Notes under the pieces: generated by a model
Databases searched by the model: none
What the model was told of the DNA's origin: nothing
What the model saw: only the letters and a program-made list of their open reading frames with translations
DNA from: Lolium rigidum
Lineage: Eukaryota > Streptophyta > Magnoliopsida > Poales > Poaceae
DNA length: 64,000 nt
Assembly (NCBI RefSeq): GCF_022539505.1
Contig: NC_061508.1
Coordinates: 260,406,736 to 260,470,735 of the forward strand
Direction of reading: 5' to 3'
Shown here: one piece after another, positions 49,459 to 61,309 of the stretch
Position numbering within the stretch: position 1 is the first letter of the stretch
Layout of the letters: each line of letters begins with the position of its first letter
Position numbers and translations under genes: made by a program

Positions 49459-52297
49459 CTATCCGTAGACTATGCTGCCACCCATGTTGGGAAAAAGTAT
49501 CCTCGCCGTAGCCTCCAACCGTGTACGGACCTCCGTAAACAGGTCTCGGTTCTCCACTCGCTGAAGAGGTAACCACGAACGGAGAATACATGTACATCTG
49601 TAGATGACCTGCAACAAAGAGCAATTCATATCATTAAAAATCTTGTCATTTCTACATAGCCAAAGCGTCCAGATAACTGCTAGCGCCCCCACCCTAAGAA
49701 GCAACTTAAACCTTGAATCAACACCATGGAGCCAATTACCAAAGACATAGGCAACACTAGTCGGAGGATACAGGGTAGACGCAACTTGGATGACTGACCA
49801 TATAGATCTCGCGAACTGGCACTGGAAGAACAAGTGCTTGATTGTTTCGTCATGTTGACAGAAAACACATCGAGTACTCCCATGCCAATTACGCTTAACA
49901 AGATTGTCTTTGGTGAGGATTACCCCTCGACGAAGATACCATCCAAAAATTTTAATTTTTAATGGTATCTTCATCTTCCAAATCTTTTTATTATTATCAA
50001 CTCGGTAGATCGGAAAGAAGGATCGCGTTGTAGAAAGATTTCACAGAGAAAGCACCGTTGGCATGAAGGTTCCATCTAAATTCGTCCGGTTCGTCCGATA
50101 ATTGAATATCCCCGAGCCGTTGAATTAAGGTATTCCATGCCGCAAGTCTTTGTCCAAGTAAAACCCGTCCGAACGTCACATTCGGGGGTGAGGTAGCCAT
50201 TACGGTAGCAATGGTATCACCTTGACGACGAGCAATCCTATAAAGAGCTGGATACTCGTTCACTTAGGGGTGCGTTGTCAAGCTAAGCATCTTCCCGAAA
50301 CGTATTTGTGCTCCATTTCTGATTGAGAAAGTGCCATGGCGAAAAAATTCATTTTTAGTCGCCATTAGCCCGGCCCAGAAGTGAGAATCCCCTGGTTTCC
50401 AAACCATTTGGGATAATGTCTTCGAACCGATATACTTTCGCCGAAGGATAGTCTGCCAAGTCCCATCCTCAGTGAGGAGCTTAAACAACCATTTTCCCAA
50501 TAGGGCCGAATTCTTGACTTCCAAATCATGAACTCCAAGCCCACCTTGGTCTTTGGGACTACAAACTATACTCCACTTAACCAGTCGATATTTCTTTTTC
50601 TCACTGTCCCCTTGCCAAAAGAATCTGGATCGATAATAATCGAGTTTATGCAGAATTCCTTTTGGTAGGATGAAAAAAGATAACATATACAGTACCATGT
50701 TTGTGAGTACCGAATTAATGAGTACCAATCTTCCACCTAGGGACAGCAACTTGCCTTTCTAGCTACTAAGGCGTTTTTGTAGTCTTTCTTCCACTAATTT
50801 CCATTCCGCGATTGTAAGTCTCCGATAATGAATCGGAATACCCAAATAACGAATCGGAAATTGGCCTTGCCCACAACCAAACAACTCGTGTACAGAGTCA
50901 CATCATTTTGGGCATCACCGAAGCGTAACAATTCACTCTTATGGAAATTGATTTTCAATTCTGACAATTGCTCAAAGGCTGCCAAGATTAATTTCAAGTT
51001 TTGAGCTTTTTCAAGATCATGATCCATAAATAGAATTGTATCATCGGCGTATTGAAGTATAGATAAGCCACCATCAACTAGATGTGGAATCACTCCTTCA
51101 ATCTGGCCATCAGCCTTAGCCCGCTCTATGAGTATAGCCGAATATCCGCTACAATGTTAAACAACATCGGTGATAACGGATCCCCTTGGCGTAATCCCTT
51201 TTCGTGTTTGGAAATAGTGACCGGTGTCATCATTGACCCGGATTGCGACACTACCTCCATACACAAAATCATTTATCGAGCGCGCCACTCCGGAGAAAAC
51301 CTTTCATCCTGAGTGTTTGCTGTAGAAACGACCACTTAACTTTATCATACGCCTTTTCAAAATCTAGTTTTAAAATAACCCCATTTAATTTCTTAGAATG
51401 CATCTCATGTACCGTCTCATGCAAAACCGCCACTCCATCAAGGATGTTTCTTCCTTGCATAAAGGCCGTCCGTGATGGCTGGACAACATGATCCGCAACC
51501 GTATTAAGTCTAATGGTGGCCACTTTCGTGAAAATCTTGAAACTTACATTTAATAGGCAGATAGGTCTATATTGTTGAATCCTTTCGCCTCATTAACTTT
51601 CGGTAACAAGATTACTTCACCAAAATTTAGACGAAATAATTCTAGTTGTCCAGAGTGTAGGTCACCGAACAAATCTAGAAGGTCCGATTTAATCGTGTCC
51701 CGTAAAGTTTGATAAAACTCAGCTGGGAAACCATCGGACCCGGTGCTTTGTTGCATTCCATTTGGAAAACTGCCTTCTGAACCTCTTCCTCAGTATAAGG
51801 TGCGGTTAGTAGACCATTTTCCTCAACGGAAACTTGGGGTATATCGGCCGTTAAATCCTCATTAAGAGAGAAAGTACTTTCCTCCGGAGGACCAAACAAG
51901 CCTTTATAATAATTAGTAATGTACGATTTGAGCTGCTCATGGCCTTCAATCACCCCTTCATCTTGAGTAAGAGAATGAATACGCTTTTTCCGATGTCTCC
52001 CATTGGCTAAAGCATGGAAATATCGCGTATTTGAATCTCCCTCTAAAATGAACTCGGGCTTTGGATCGCTGGTACCATTTGAGTTCCTCCTCACGAAGAA
52101 GACTCGCCATCTGCGCATTTGATTGATTTTTGAGTTCAATCTCCTGCGTCGACAGCGGTCTAACCTCCGCAAAAGCCTCAAGCTCATCAATGACCTTTGA
52201 TAAGCGAGCCTTCTCTTTTTTAAGAATACCAGCCGTATGGGCAGCCCAACCACAGAGATGTTTGCGCAATGATCGCATCTTATTGTTCCATCTCAGA
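49459..52297 (-). pseudogene. LINE ORF2: reverse transcriptase and zf-RVT part
   Basis: On the minus strand the frames give: WNNKMRSLRKHLCGWAAHTA (52230-52290), the linker between endonuclease and RT; the RT fingers with GSDGFPAEFYQ (51700-51760); GVILKLDFEKAYDKVKWSFL (about 51330-51390), with the first catalytic Asp; SILQYADDTILFMDH (about 51020-51070), the catalytic Y-A-D-D box; SLGGRLVLINSVLTNMVLYM (50690-50749), the thumb; and zf-RVT with KIFGWYLRRGVILTKDNLV and CVFCQHDETIKHLFFQC (49850-49960). Frame changes and in-frame stops occur at about 51540, 51100, 50790, 50264 and 49985, so it is inactive. Confidence 0.88.
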
Positions 52298-53090
52298 ATT
52301 GGAGAGGCATAAACCTAGCGTATGCTGGTCGTCCCAACAAAGCGTGGTATTGCGACGGAAAATCCACGACTTCAAATTCCAGCTTCTCAATTCTATAATT
52401 CTCTCGAGTTCCAAACTGAACGTCGAGATTTATCTTCCCCAATGGATAACTTGGTTTCTCCGGTGTGATGCCGTGGAACCTTGTGTCTGTTGGCTTCAAG
52501 TTTGCTAAGGATATGTTCATCTTCCTCAATGTATCTGCGTACATAAGGTTTAAGCTGCTGCCACCATCTATGAATACTCGAGAAACATCAAATCCCGCAA
52601 TAACTGCCGGCAGAATAAGTGCTGACTGCCCTGGTCGAGGAACTTGTTGCGGATGGTCCGCTATGGTGAAGCCGATGTCTTGCCCTGACCAATTGAGGTA
52701 CTCAACTGTTGGTGGAGGCATTTTCTCTGCCATGAACACCTGTCTCGAGATCACTTTTTGAGTTCTATTGGACGGCCTTCCCTTCTGAATCATCGACACC
52801 GCTCCATTTGAGTTAGGATCGACATAAGGTGGTGGTGGTGGTGCTGCCGCTATTCTGAGCTGGTGCCGGTTGTCGTCCGTAATCGCGGGAGGTGGTGGCA
52901 AGTGAACCTCGCTCCCGGGCTCCCGAGGATTTCTCTCGTGCTGCTCGAGCATGAGCGTTCTCTCGCATATCCGAACATTGCTCGAAAATTTCGACAGCCT
53001 TTCTCGCAGGTGCCCTGACTGTCTTTTTCCCTTGCTGTCGATGAAAAAATGCATCTGACACGGCCCGTTCATCATCTCTTCGGGAGACAT
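52293..53090 (-). pseudogene. Protease region of the gypsy copy in the LINE, truncated
   Basis: It contains the retropepsin-like core SRVFIDGGSSLNLMYADTLR (D-G-G active site) and FPSQYHALLGRPAYARFM near its end, then passes into LINE sequence at about 52298. The N-terminal part carries RKVISRQVFMAEKMPPPTVE. Reverse transcriptase and everything downstream are missing. Confidence 0.78.
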
Positions 53091-53282
53091 GAAAGGCCTC
53101 TGTGGCCTTGGCCCGTTGTTTTGCCTATTTTGTCGAAATTTGTCTCTGTTGTCACTTCGTTGCTCATTGCTTTTCTGGTAATCACCTCGATTATTTCCTC
53201 CTGCACTGGCTCGGAAACCAGTCGAGATTTGCCCTGGGGCGTCGTAGTTCGGGTACTGCCGAGGAAATCGTCGCCTCGATTG

Positions 53283-55178
53283 CTAATTTCGACCACGGTC
53301 CTCCTCTGGCGACCTGTGCCGTTTATTGTGGACAGCGTCTTCTCCATCCGCCCATCCGTTTGCTATCTCCATCAACGCGGATACCGTCTTTGGATTGGTC
53401 CTTCCCAAGTCCTCGACAAAATCTCCACGCCTAATTCCCGCGACAAACGCATCTATTGCTCTCTCGTCGATATATTTTCCGCCGAGTTTTTTATGATGTT
53501 CCACCTTTGGATGTATTTTCTCATTGACTCATCTGGCTTTTGTCGACATGCCCTCAGCTCTTCTAACGACGCAGGTTTTTTGCACGTGGACCTGAAGTTT
53601 TTGACGAATACATCCTCGAAACTTTCCCAGCTGTCGATAGATCCTGGCGGGAGCTTCTTGATCCAAGATCGTGCGGCTCCGCTTAAGTGCACCTGAATAC
53701 TTTGCATGGCTGTTGCCCTAGTTCCTCCAGTTAACTTCACCGTCTCGAGGTAATCAACTAGCCAATCCTCCGGATGTTGCAAGCCGTCGAATTTTTTGAA
53801 GTGATCGAGCAACTTAAATCCCGAAGGGACTCGAGTTTTTCGTACTCTCCTTGTGAAGCACGGCAGGCCGCACATATCCTCGTCGTTAAGCTCCGGGGAT
53901 TGCCGATGATCCCTTCTGCTTTGCCTTGCTCTATCGACCCTTGCTTGTGCTCCTGTGTCTCTTGCTCCACTTGGTCCTTCATGGACTGCCGCCGTTGCTG
54001 CTGCAGGTCGTGGACTATCTTGCCTTGCCGTTCCTTCGGGAGGCGTTGATACAAACGCTGTCCCCATAGCTCCAACCCCTGCTAACGCCATATTGTATAA
54101 TGTTTCTCTTGGATCACCTGGAGGTGGCCTAGATGCGAGGATATAAGCTTGTGTCGCCATATACCCAGCTTCTGGTGTCTTAGGGATAATGTTTCCTCTT
54201 GTATCTATCGACATAAAGGACATGTCGAGGTTTTGAACTAAGTGCTCTCTTCTCGCTTCGGGTATGTTTTGTAACCTTGATCTTCCTCCGTTCCGAGCCT
54301 CCCTATGGCTATCACCCGAAACTCTAGATTGTCCACTTAGATCTGCCCTTCTCCCGCTGGATGCGTAAGCTGCCTCCTTTCTCCTCGTTCAACTCAGTCG
54401 TCTGTTTTTCTATTTCTCGCGCAGTTCGTGCGAGCCTATATTGATAAGCTTGCAGTTCTTGAGCTGTAGCTGTTGTCGTCATTGGCTCCGACCCATCTAA
54501 AGCTTTTGCAGCTCTATCTCAGGCTGCTTGTGGAAGTTGAACTCTGACACGCGGTGTGGGCCCGACATATTTAGTGCCCATACCTCTCCTTAGATCTGAG
54601 GGATCAACGTAGGGATTACCCAACTCGTCGAAAGCCTCTGATGTTTCCTCTTGATTTTCAATGGCATAAATCTGATGATATTTTGTACTCAGATCTATGT
54701 TGGGTTTGGTGACATCATTGTTGAGACTGATGAAGACCTTGCCCACTGTGATATATTTGTCGATGAAGTCGTAACTGTCGACATCGCTTGAGCCATCGCT
54801 TATATATGAGTCCGCAGATGACTCAAACGACCTGTCGCTGAAGATCTTGGCGAGTTTCTCTCTTGCTCTGGTGCTGACGTAACGTGTTGCCGAAGTTTCT
54901 TCTTCTCCTGACTCGGTTGACGATGCATAGCTTGAAAAATCGGAATCGACCGCCGACGATCCCGACGAAATCGGAATTTTGACACGATACGATCCTTCCT
55001 TCTCGACGCGAAAGTGAAACCTTCCGAACGTCATCTCCATGGGATCCGCCAGATATGCATATGCATCCAAACGGGAGGGTGGGTGAGGAACAAAATCGAC
55101 AAGACCAGCAGCGATCTGTTTACCTCGATCCATTGTGTTGCTTCCGGTTGACGATGTCGAAGATCTTGAACGTGCCAT
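53283..55178 (-). pseudogene. Gag of the gypsy copy in the LINE
   Basis: The first frame (55178-54519) starts MARSRSSTSSTGSNTMDRGK and is Ser/Asp-rich. A second frame (54223-53453) carries the gag capsid-type domain, with FKKFDGLQHPEDWLVDYLET, ARSWIKKLPPGSIDSWESFE and KPDESMRKYIQRWNIIKN. It continues in another frame with RAIDAFVAGIRRGDFVEDLG (53283-53504). Stops lie between the frames at about 54520-54230. This matches Pfam PF03732. Confidence 0.78.
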
Positions 55179-55223
55179 CGAGATCAGATCCTTACGCCTC
55201 TAATTCCCACAGACGGCACCAAT

Positions 55224-55608
55224 TGACAAGGTATTAACTTGTCAATGCCTACGGGTTATAGGCTAGGGTTTAGTTAGAAGTAGAGGGCAAGTAGATCTCG
55301 AAGGTTTCAGCCGAAAAGTACTCGACGATTATGAAAACTAGGATTTGTGAACAATGATTCGATCCTCTTCTCGTCCCTCGACTCCCCCTTTATATAAGAG
55401 GTGGAGCCGAGGGTTTCGTTTCGTACAAGTTACAGAGTCCGGGACGGTTTCTAACTCATCCCGCCAGATTTACAAACAACACTTCCTATTACAACTCCAC
55501 TTTCCTTAATATATCTTGGTCTCTTGAACCTTCTTATTCTTCGGGTAATGGGCCTTCCTTAAACCCCGGGTACTATCTTTGGCAGGCCCATTTGGGATGC
55601 CTATGTCA
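55224..55608 (-). repeat. 5' LTR of the gypsy copy in the LINE
   Basis: This 385-bp LTR runs TGACAAGG to CTATGTCA with ttatataagagg inside (about 55390). It is followed on the right by LINE codons (VWERPVGG on the minus strand). It is the sister of the LTR at 20321-20705. Confidence 0.88.
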
Positions 55609-56426
55609 CTGCCACCGACCGGTCTCTCCCAAACCTTCTTAACCATATCATGAAAACCATCCCGATGTAGCCAACCAAGTTCAAATTTGAACGGCCGCTT
55701 ACACACAGGACGGGGTTCCCCAGTGGTTAGAAGGATGGGTGCATGGTCAGACAGATTTACAATACGTTCTAGTGCACGGACAGACACCATAGGGTATTTA
55801 TTTTCCCATTCGGTGTCCATCAACACGCGATCTAGTTTCTCGTAAGTGGGTTCGAGCAAGCTGTTGGCCCAAGTAAACCGTCGACCCGGACATGAACACC
55901 TCCCTTAAATCAAGACTTGTCAATGACGAGCATTGAATAGAAAAGGCCAATGTCCATCAAAGTGGCCTTTACTTTTCTCGTGAGGAAATCTCAACAAATT
56001 AAAATCGCCTCCGATTAAAATCGGGTAGGGATTATCTTTTGTAAGATTTACCAATTCACGTAAAAAGTCAGCCTTAAAAGCATCCTGAGCGGCACCATAC
56101 ACAGCGACCAGACTCCACTTGAACCCGTCTGCTTTATTCTGAATGTCGAGCTTAATGTGATACTCTCCATCAGAACTAGCTAAGACAGTCATGGTATCAA
56201 TACGGACGCTAAGTAAAATGCCACCGGATCTACCACGGGGTGGGCGAGAAAACCACTGAAAGTTAATTCCGCCTGACAATCGGTCGAGAAAAGTTTGTGT
56301 GAAATTTCGCCTACCCATCTCCGATATACCAATGAAATCTTAATCATAATCTCTACAACCATCGGCAATGTGAGAATGCTTAGCCAAGTCACCAAGACCT
56401 CTGCTATTCCGAAACATGCCGTTCAT
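55609..56426 (-). pseudogene. LINE ORF2: AP-endonuclease part
   Basis: Starting at the ATG at 56426 the frame reads MNGMFRNSRGLGDLAKHSH, then hits an in-frame TAA after CRDYD. It continues as FIGISEMGRRNFTQTFLD, SGGILLSVRIDTMTV and PYPILIGGDFNLLRFPHEKS (about 55970-56030), the GDFN box of EEP-type endonucleases. It ends with LSDHAPILLTTGEP (the S-D-H box, about 55720-55760) and MVKKVWERPVGG at the gypsy junction. The domain (Pfam PF03372) would nick target DNA to prime reverse transcription. Confidence 0.85.
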
Positions 56427-59400
56427 CGAGAAACTATTTTGGATTTAGATTTTTTGCCATATCTACGAGATTTCTTTCCAGCCGATGATCTAGAACCACG
56501 TTCAGAGGCAGAGAGGTCATAAACTGAACTAAACTCTGAGTGGTCTAAATCAACTTCTGTCACACTCCCAACTAAAGCCGAGAGAAGATGACCATCTAGG
56601 ATGCCATCATCTTCGTCATCGTCAACAGTGGAAGTAGCCAGCTCAGTGGATCCATTTGGAGCAACCGTTAAACGGTCAAGCTCCGTCTGTCTCAACACAT
56701 GAGCTGAAGCTAAAATCTCATCCGAACCTCTACCCAAAGATATACCTACACTACTCAAATTCGAAGAAATTCTAGAATCCGAAAAAGAAGTGAAGGACTT
56801 GGATGAAAATCTGGTACCCGCCGTGTCGAGGTTCTTTTCCGCCTTGCGTCGCATAGCCCTCTGCATCACGTCTTCATCCGTAGCCTCCACGCCATCCTCC
56901 GTCGTAGCAAACCTCCCACTCCTCCTCACCGGCGGCTGCGCAACTGGTGGAGGAATAGTGGGGGGAGGATGCAAGACGGGAGCAACTGGCGGAGGCGGAG
57001 ACAAGCGTGGTGAAGAAGACCGTCCTGACGCTGGTGAAGAAGATTTCGATGCAGGGGTAGATGGCGATGAAGCCCCCTGCACCGAACCCGACCGCGACGC
57101 CGAAACCCCCATAGGCGAGGAGGGCGCCGGGGATCGGCTGCGGCGCCTCATAGGGGATCGGCTGGGCGCCTCCCCAACCAGTCCTGCTCCTCCTCCCGGG
57201 GCGCACGGGCGAAGACGGCGCCACCCCGGGCCCTCCGCACGGCGACGGAGCACACCGGCCGGAGGCCGACCGCTGCCCGGGCGCGCAAGGGGCTGCGTGC
57301 GGTCCCTCACCGCCCGTGGCCGGCTGCTGTCAGCGCCATCGAGACCGGGGGCGGTGGCTGCTGCCCCCCCCGTGCCGACGACCTGCTGCTGCGCCGCTAT
57401 GCCCCCGGCCAGCTGCTGAAGCCCCTCCGGACCAAGGGTCTGCTGCTGCGTCGCCGCATCAGCGGCAGGGAGCTGCGGCAGCGCCGGGCCCAAGGCCGGC
57501 TGCTGCTGCTCCACCACCACCGCGGCGTGGCGCTGCATCCCCAAGACCGACGAGCCAACCGCCGAAGAAGAAGCCCTCTGAAGCCCCCTCTCCGTCTGAG
57601 GCGAGGTAGAAGACGGAGTGGGAGCAACTAGAGGACCACCGAAAGGAGTAGAAGACGAAGACACCGGGCGAGTCCTCCCCTCCATAAAAGTCCGAACACG
57701 CGACGAAGGCGGAGTTGCCACCAAGTGTGGCGACACCGACAAAGCTCTAGCCACAATCGCCTTGCCCCTGTCTGTCGTCGGCGAGTGGTTAAACGGGGCA
57801 AAGATGCATGGCCATCAACGTCCATATGTGAGGCCCCTGGTGCCCCCTCTGCCGCGGCATCATCAAAACCATCATCGTCACCATGAGCCGCATCGTCATC
57901 ATCCTCACCCTTCCAAAAGAAAGGACGAAACCTAGGGTCCGGCTTGTACTCAGAAGGCTCACGGCGAAATCTGAATCTGTATCCATTAAGCTGTAAGCGA
58001 GCCAACACCTCTAAGCATGGTGGTCCGTGTTTAGCCTTATCTTTCTCCGAACGAAGTATCTCTCATGGCCACCTGAATACGAACTAACCCTTGATTCCTC
58101 AAGGTGTACAAATCCACATCAACAGTAGTACCAATAAAAGTACCAACAACCCATAGACCGAGGAAGTGACGTAGAGCATTCGGAACGCCCTCGACATGCA
58201 CCCAAACAGGCTCCATCACAAACTCTGGCATAACATCCTGCTGAGTCCAAGAAGAAACCATGGCCTGTGCATTAACCTTTGGCACGCTCATCTGCATACC
58301 GTCAATCCTCGACAAGTCCTCAGCGGTGGGGATCCCAATCAGAAAAGCGTTATCACCATGAGGCTGCGCCTCCCACTTCCAAGTGGGGTTCCCCGGACAC
58401 ATGCGCGCCATGAGATTCTGAATATCTGCCGCTGCAACAGTCCCCTCCCCTGACACCTGTACCAAAGCTGTAGGTGCTCCGCTGGATAACATCCGTGGCT
58501 TATAAACCGAGTCGGAACCCGGAGATCTAGCGTGACGTCATTACCGCAACCCACAAAAAAACTCATAGGTCTCGGGGTCTTCAGCACAGGACAACGAATA
58601 GTCGGGTGAGCCCCAGAGTCACAGACCAAGCAGTAATGAGGAACCATACAGTCCTTAGAAGCATGTGTGTTGACCGCGCACTTCCAACAGCGACCCGCCT
58701 TCTTCGGCTTCACCACAGGTGCAGTCGCCGCAGTGCAAGCAACCACTCGGTGGAACAACCGGCATCGGCAGCGGTGCAGGAACCGTCTCCAACACTGGCG
58801 TAGGAATACCCGCCGGGTGCGGGTCCTGCATGTGACCCTGCAGCATAGCTAGCGGCGCAACATTACCACCTCCCGCTGTCCCCACCGCTGCGACGGGTTT
58901 CTTCTTCCTCCTCTTCTTCTGCTGCCCAGGCTGCGCCGGCGGATTAACCTGCTGTGGTACATGTGACACCACCGGCTGCTGCGTTGGATTAGTAGCGGGG
59001 AAAAAATGACCTTGAAACTGAGCATACTGCTGCTGCGGCGGGTACTGGGGGTACTGCTGCTGCGGAGGATACGGCGGCTGTTGAGGAGGCACGAAAGGAG
59101 CGGTCGGCATGCGCGGCTGCGGCGGGCGATACCCCACCTGGGGTCGGGGCGGCGGTGCAGGGGTCGGTGGCATGAGGGCCCCCTGCGGCCATCCTTGGAA
59201 CCCCGGAGGGCCTTGGTACCCTCCGGCGACCGACGCAGCAGCCGCCGCCTGCGGACGAGCCGGCGCCGGAGGAGCAGGCGCCGTCCCCGGAGGAACGGAG
59301 CGGGGCGGCCCGGCCATGGGACCTGAGGCGCCCGACGCCACCACGTCGACGAAAGAGCGACGAAGCGGAGCGCACACAACGGGGGCGGACGACGGCGAGA

Positions 59401-60212
59401 GGTTCAGGCGAGGCTCAGGAGGAAGGGGCGGCGGCGATGATGGGTACGAGGCGGAGCGGCGACGTGGCTGCGGCGTGAAAACGGACGTGTGATCGTATGA
59501 TCGCACGCCGTCACGCCCACCCGTCTAACCCCACGCTGTAGGCCCACCAGCGCGCGGCCCAGCTTGGCCCAACACGGCCGTGGCCCAAGGCGCGAAGACC
59601 CCGCCGCATCCGTTTGAAACGAAGGCGGAGAAACCGCCTCGCTCGCCGGCCGGGCGTCTGCTTCGCTCCCTTGGCGGTTGCATCGAGGAAATCGCCGAAA
59701 ACCGCCGGCGGCGTGAACCTCTTGGGAGGTAACGGACCTTTCCAGCCTTTAAGGCGCACCGGCTGCCGCGGAAGCCGCCTCCCCGGCGGCGAGCTAGAGA
59801 GAGCCCGACGAATCTTCTCAGCAGCACGCGGAGGAGACGACGAGCGTGCCCGCGGCACAGCCTTCGCCTCCGTCGAAGCATTCCTCCCCCAGGACCTGGT
59901 CGCCGCTGCCGGGAAGCCGATCTTCGCCCAAAAGTCCTCCAAGAGCGCTTCACGATCTAGATCTTTGTCGATCGGCAGCACCTCCGGATCATCTTCTAGG
60001 CCAGCCCACGCCACCTCCTCCGCCACCGAACATCCATCCTCCACATCCAGGTCATCGAGCGGATCGAAACGGCCTTGTGACGGAGTAGGGAACACCGTCG
60101 GAGAGAAAGAAGATCCTGGCCGCCGGCGAGCTAGGCGTGCCGGAGTCCGCCAAGGCTCCTCCGTCCTGGCCGACGGCTTAGCCGCCGCCGCGGACGCCGC
60201 ACAGGCCATCAC
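56423..60212 (-). pseudogene. LINE ORF1: gag-like protein with two CCHC zinc knuckles
   Basis: On the minus strand the first block starts MMACAASAAAAKPSARTEEP (60212) and ends in a stop at 59511. A Pro/Gln-rich block starts MRSYDHTSVFTPQPRRR (59506), with a PPQQQYPQYPPQQQYAQF repeat. Next come two knuckles, CWKCAVNTHASKDC and CLVCDSGAHPTIRC (about 58600-58690), both C-x2-C-x4-H-x4-C. A DUF4283-like segment follows, with WKWEAQPHGDNAFLIGIPTA and FVMEPVWVHVEGVPNALRHF (58037-58400). A Ser/Pro-rich tail ends GKKSRRYGKKSKSKIVSR at 56423. The protein would bind LINE RNA. Frame changes occur at about 58690, 58480 and 57750. The final stop overlaps the ORF2 start (see findings). Confidence 0.78.
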
Positions 60213-60282
60213 CAGCTAACGTACCTTAACTCGGATGCATAAATGGCGGTCTTATGTGTGTGAGCTTTTCTGATCTTGTCGG

Positions 60283-61309
60283 TGTAGGAGAAGGAATATC
60301 TGGCAATCCTTTTAGCGGTGCAACAATGGCGGTCTTATTTGCAAATGCGGGAATTTGTTATCAATACAGATCATAAGATCTTGACTAATCTCAATGAACA
60401 GAGATTGCACACAAACTGGCAGCATAAAGCTCTCACTAAACTCATGGGCTTACAGTATAGGATTGTGTATAAAAAGGGCTGTGACAATGGAGTTGCTGAT
60501 GCTTTGTCACGCAAACCCCATACACAGGCTCATTTTTTTTTCCGAAATGGGGCATAGCCCAGCCTTGCATCAGATTAATGCAAACCCCATACACAGGCTC
60601 ATCTGTTGGCGATTTTCTTCAGTGCAACCTGTCTGGTTAGAGGATATTGTCGCCTCCTATCAACATATCCTAAGAGCATCTCTAGCAGAGTCCGTAAAAG
60701 TTCAGTCTTCCGAAAACTTGTTTACGGGTCGCAAAACCGCTGGCGCGGAACAGACCCCGTAAACTAAAACTGAAAAACGGAAAGTCATAATCTTCTTCGC
60801 AAGAACTGTCCGCGTAGCTGTCTAGGTACGTCTCCCCGCGCGACCGCCGCCCGCGCCCCTGGCTGCAACCACGAGATTAGGGGTCAGACGATGACAGTCG
60901 CGTACAGGAAAGAGTCGAGCGCGAGGAGCTGAAGGTTCGGGCGGTGCAGCCGGATTTATGTGGACGGACGCAGCTGAGATTGATCCGAGATTGATCCGGC
61001 CAGACGCGGCCGTGATGCTGCTAGCTAGCTGCCCGCGCATGTCGACCGCCGCGCGCTTGGCTAGCTGCTCACGCTCGTAGCTGCTATTGCTTGGCTAGCT
61101 GCGCGCGTCGGCCGCCGCGCTCCTGCCGGCCACCGCCTTGCGCCATGGTTTGCCATGTCCGCCCGCCGCACGCTCCGCCTGCAGCCGTGAGCTTGGTCAT
61201 GGTTGCATAATTTTAGCATGACGGTTACCTGGGTCTCTCATCAGGACAAGATTTTTACAAGCAGATTCTAGCAAGAGGTGTTCAAAAGGACTGGTTCAGA
61301 TTTGCATAT
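60283..61309 (+). pseudogene. Chromovirus-like gypsy pol remnant: RNase H end and integrase start
   Basis: Plus-strand frame with EKEYLAILLAVQQWRSYLQM and FVINTDHKILTNLNEQRLHT, ending GVADALSRKP (60283-60527). This is the C-terminal half of a Ty3/gypsy RNase H. A short direct duplication of accccatacacaggctcat follows (60516 and 60583). VWLEDIVASYQHI (about 60630-60670) recalls the region before the integrase. 61200-61309 holds a decayed integrase piece (TWVSHQDKIF frame, then KRTGSDLH in another). Everything between is lost or replaced. Confidence 0.7.
60671..61200. mobile_element. Possible Harbinger/Tourist-type insertion, one end visible
   Basis: taa (60671-60673) is followed by gagcatctctagcagagtcc, a typical Harbinger-family terminus. 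No matching right terminus was found before the integrase remnant resumes near 61205. The interior is GC-rich with no domain. Confidence 0.4.

Larger units (their letters stand above)
52298..55608 (-). mobile_element. Truncated gypsy element, second copy of family A, inserted in the LINE
   Basis: It keeps its 5' LTR (55224-55608), a primer-binding-like sequence (ggtgccgtctgtggga, minus strand, 55203-55220), gag and most of the protease. It stops at 52298 in the middle of pol with no 3' LTR. The LTR is the same length (385 bp) and family as that at 20321-20705. The LINE reading resumes on both sides with little loss. Confidence 0.8.
49281..60212 (-). mobile_element. LINE retrotransposon split by a gypsy insertion
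   Basis: Minus-strand LINE: ORF1 (60212 to 56423), ORF2 in two pieces (56426-55609 and 52297-49459) and a short 3' tail ending in A residues (plus-strand ttttttt at 49284-49290). The order gag-like zinc knuckle protein, AP endonuclease, RT and zf-RVT is the plant L1 arrangement. 52298-55608 is a later gypsy insertion. No target duplication was found at the ends. Confidence 0.88.

Noticed and set aside
56790..57419. Plus-strand frame of 209 codons
   Set aside because: It is the shadow of the Ser/Pro-rich LINE ORF1 tail on the opposite strand.
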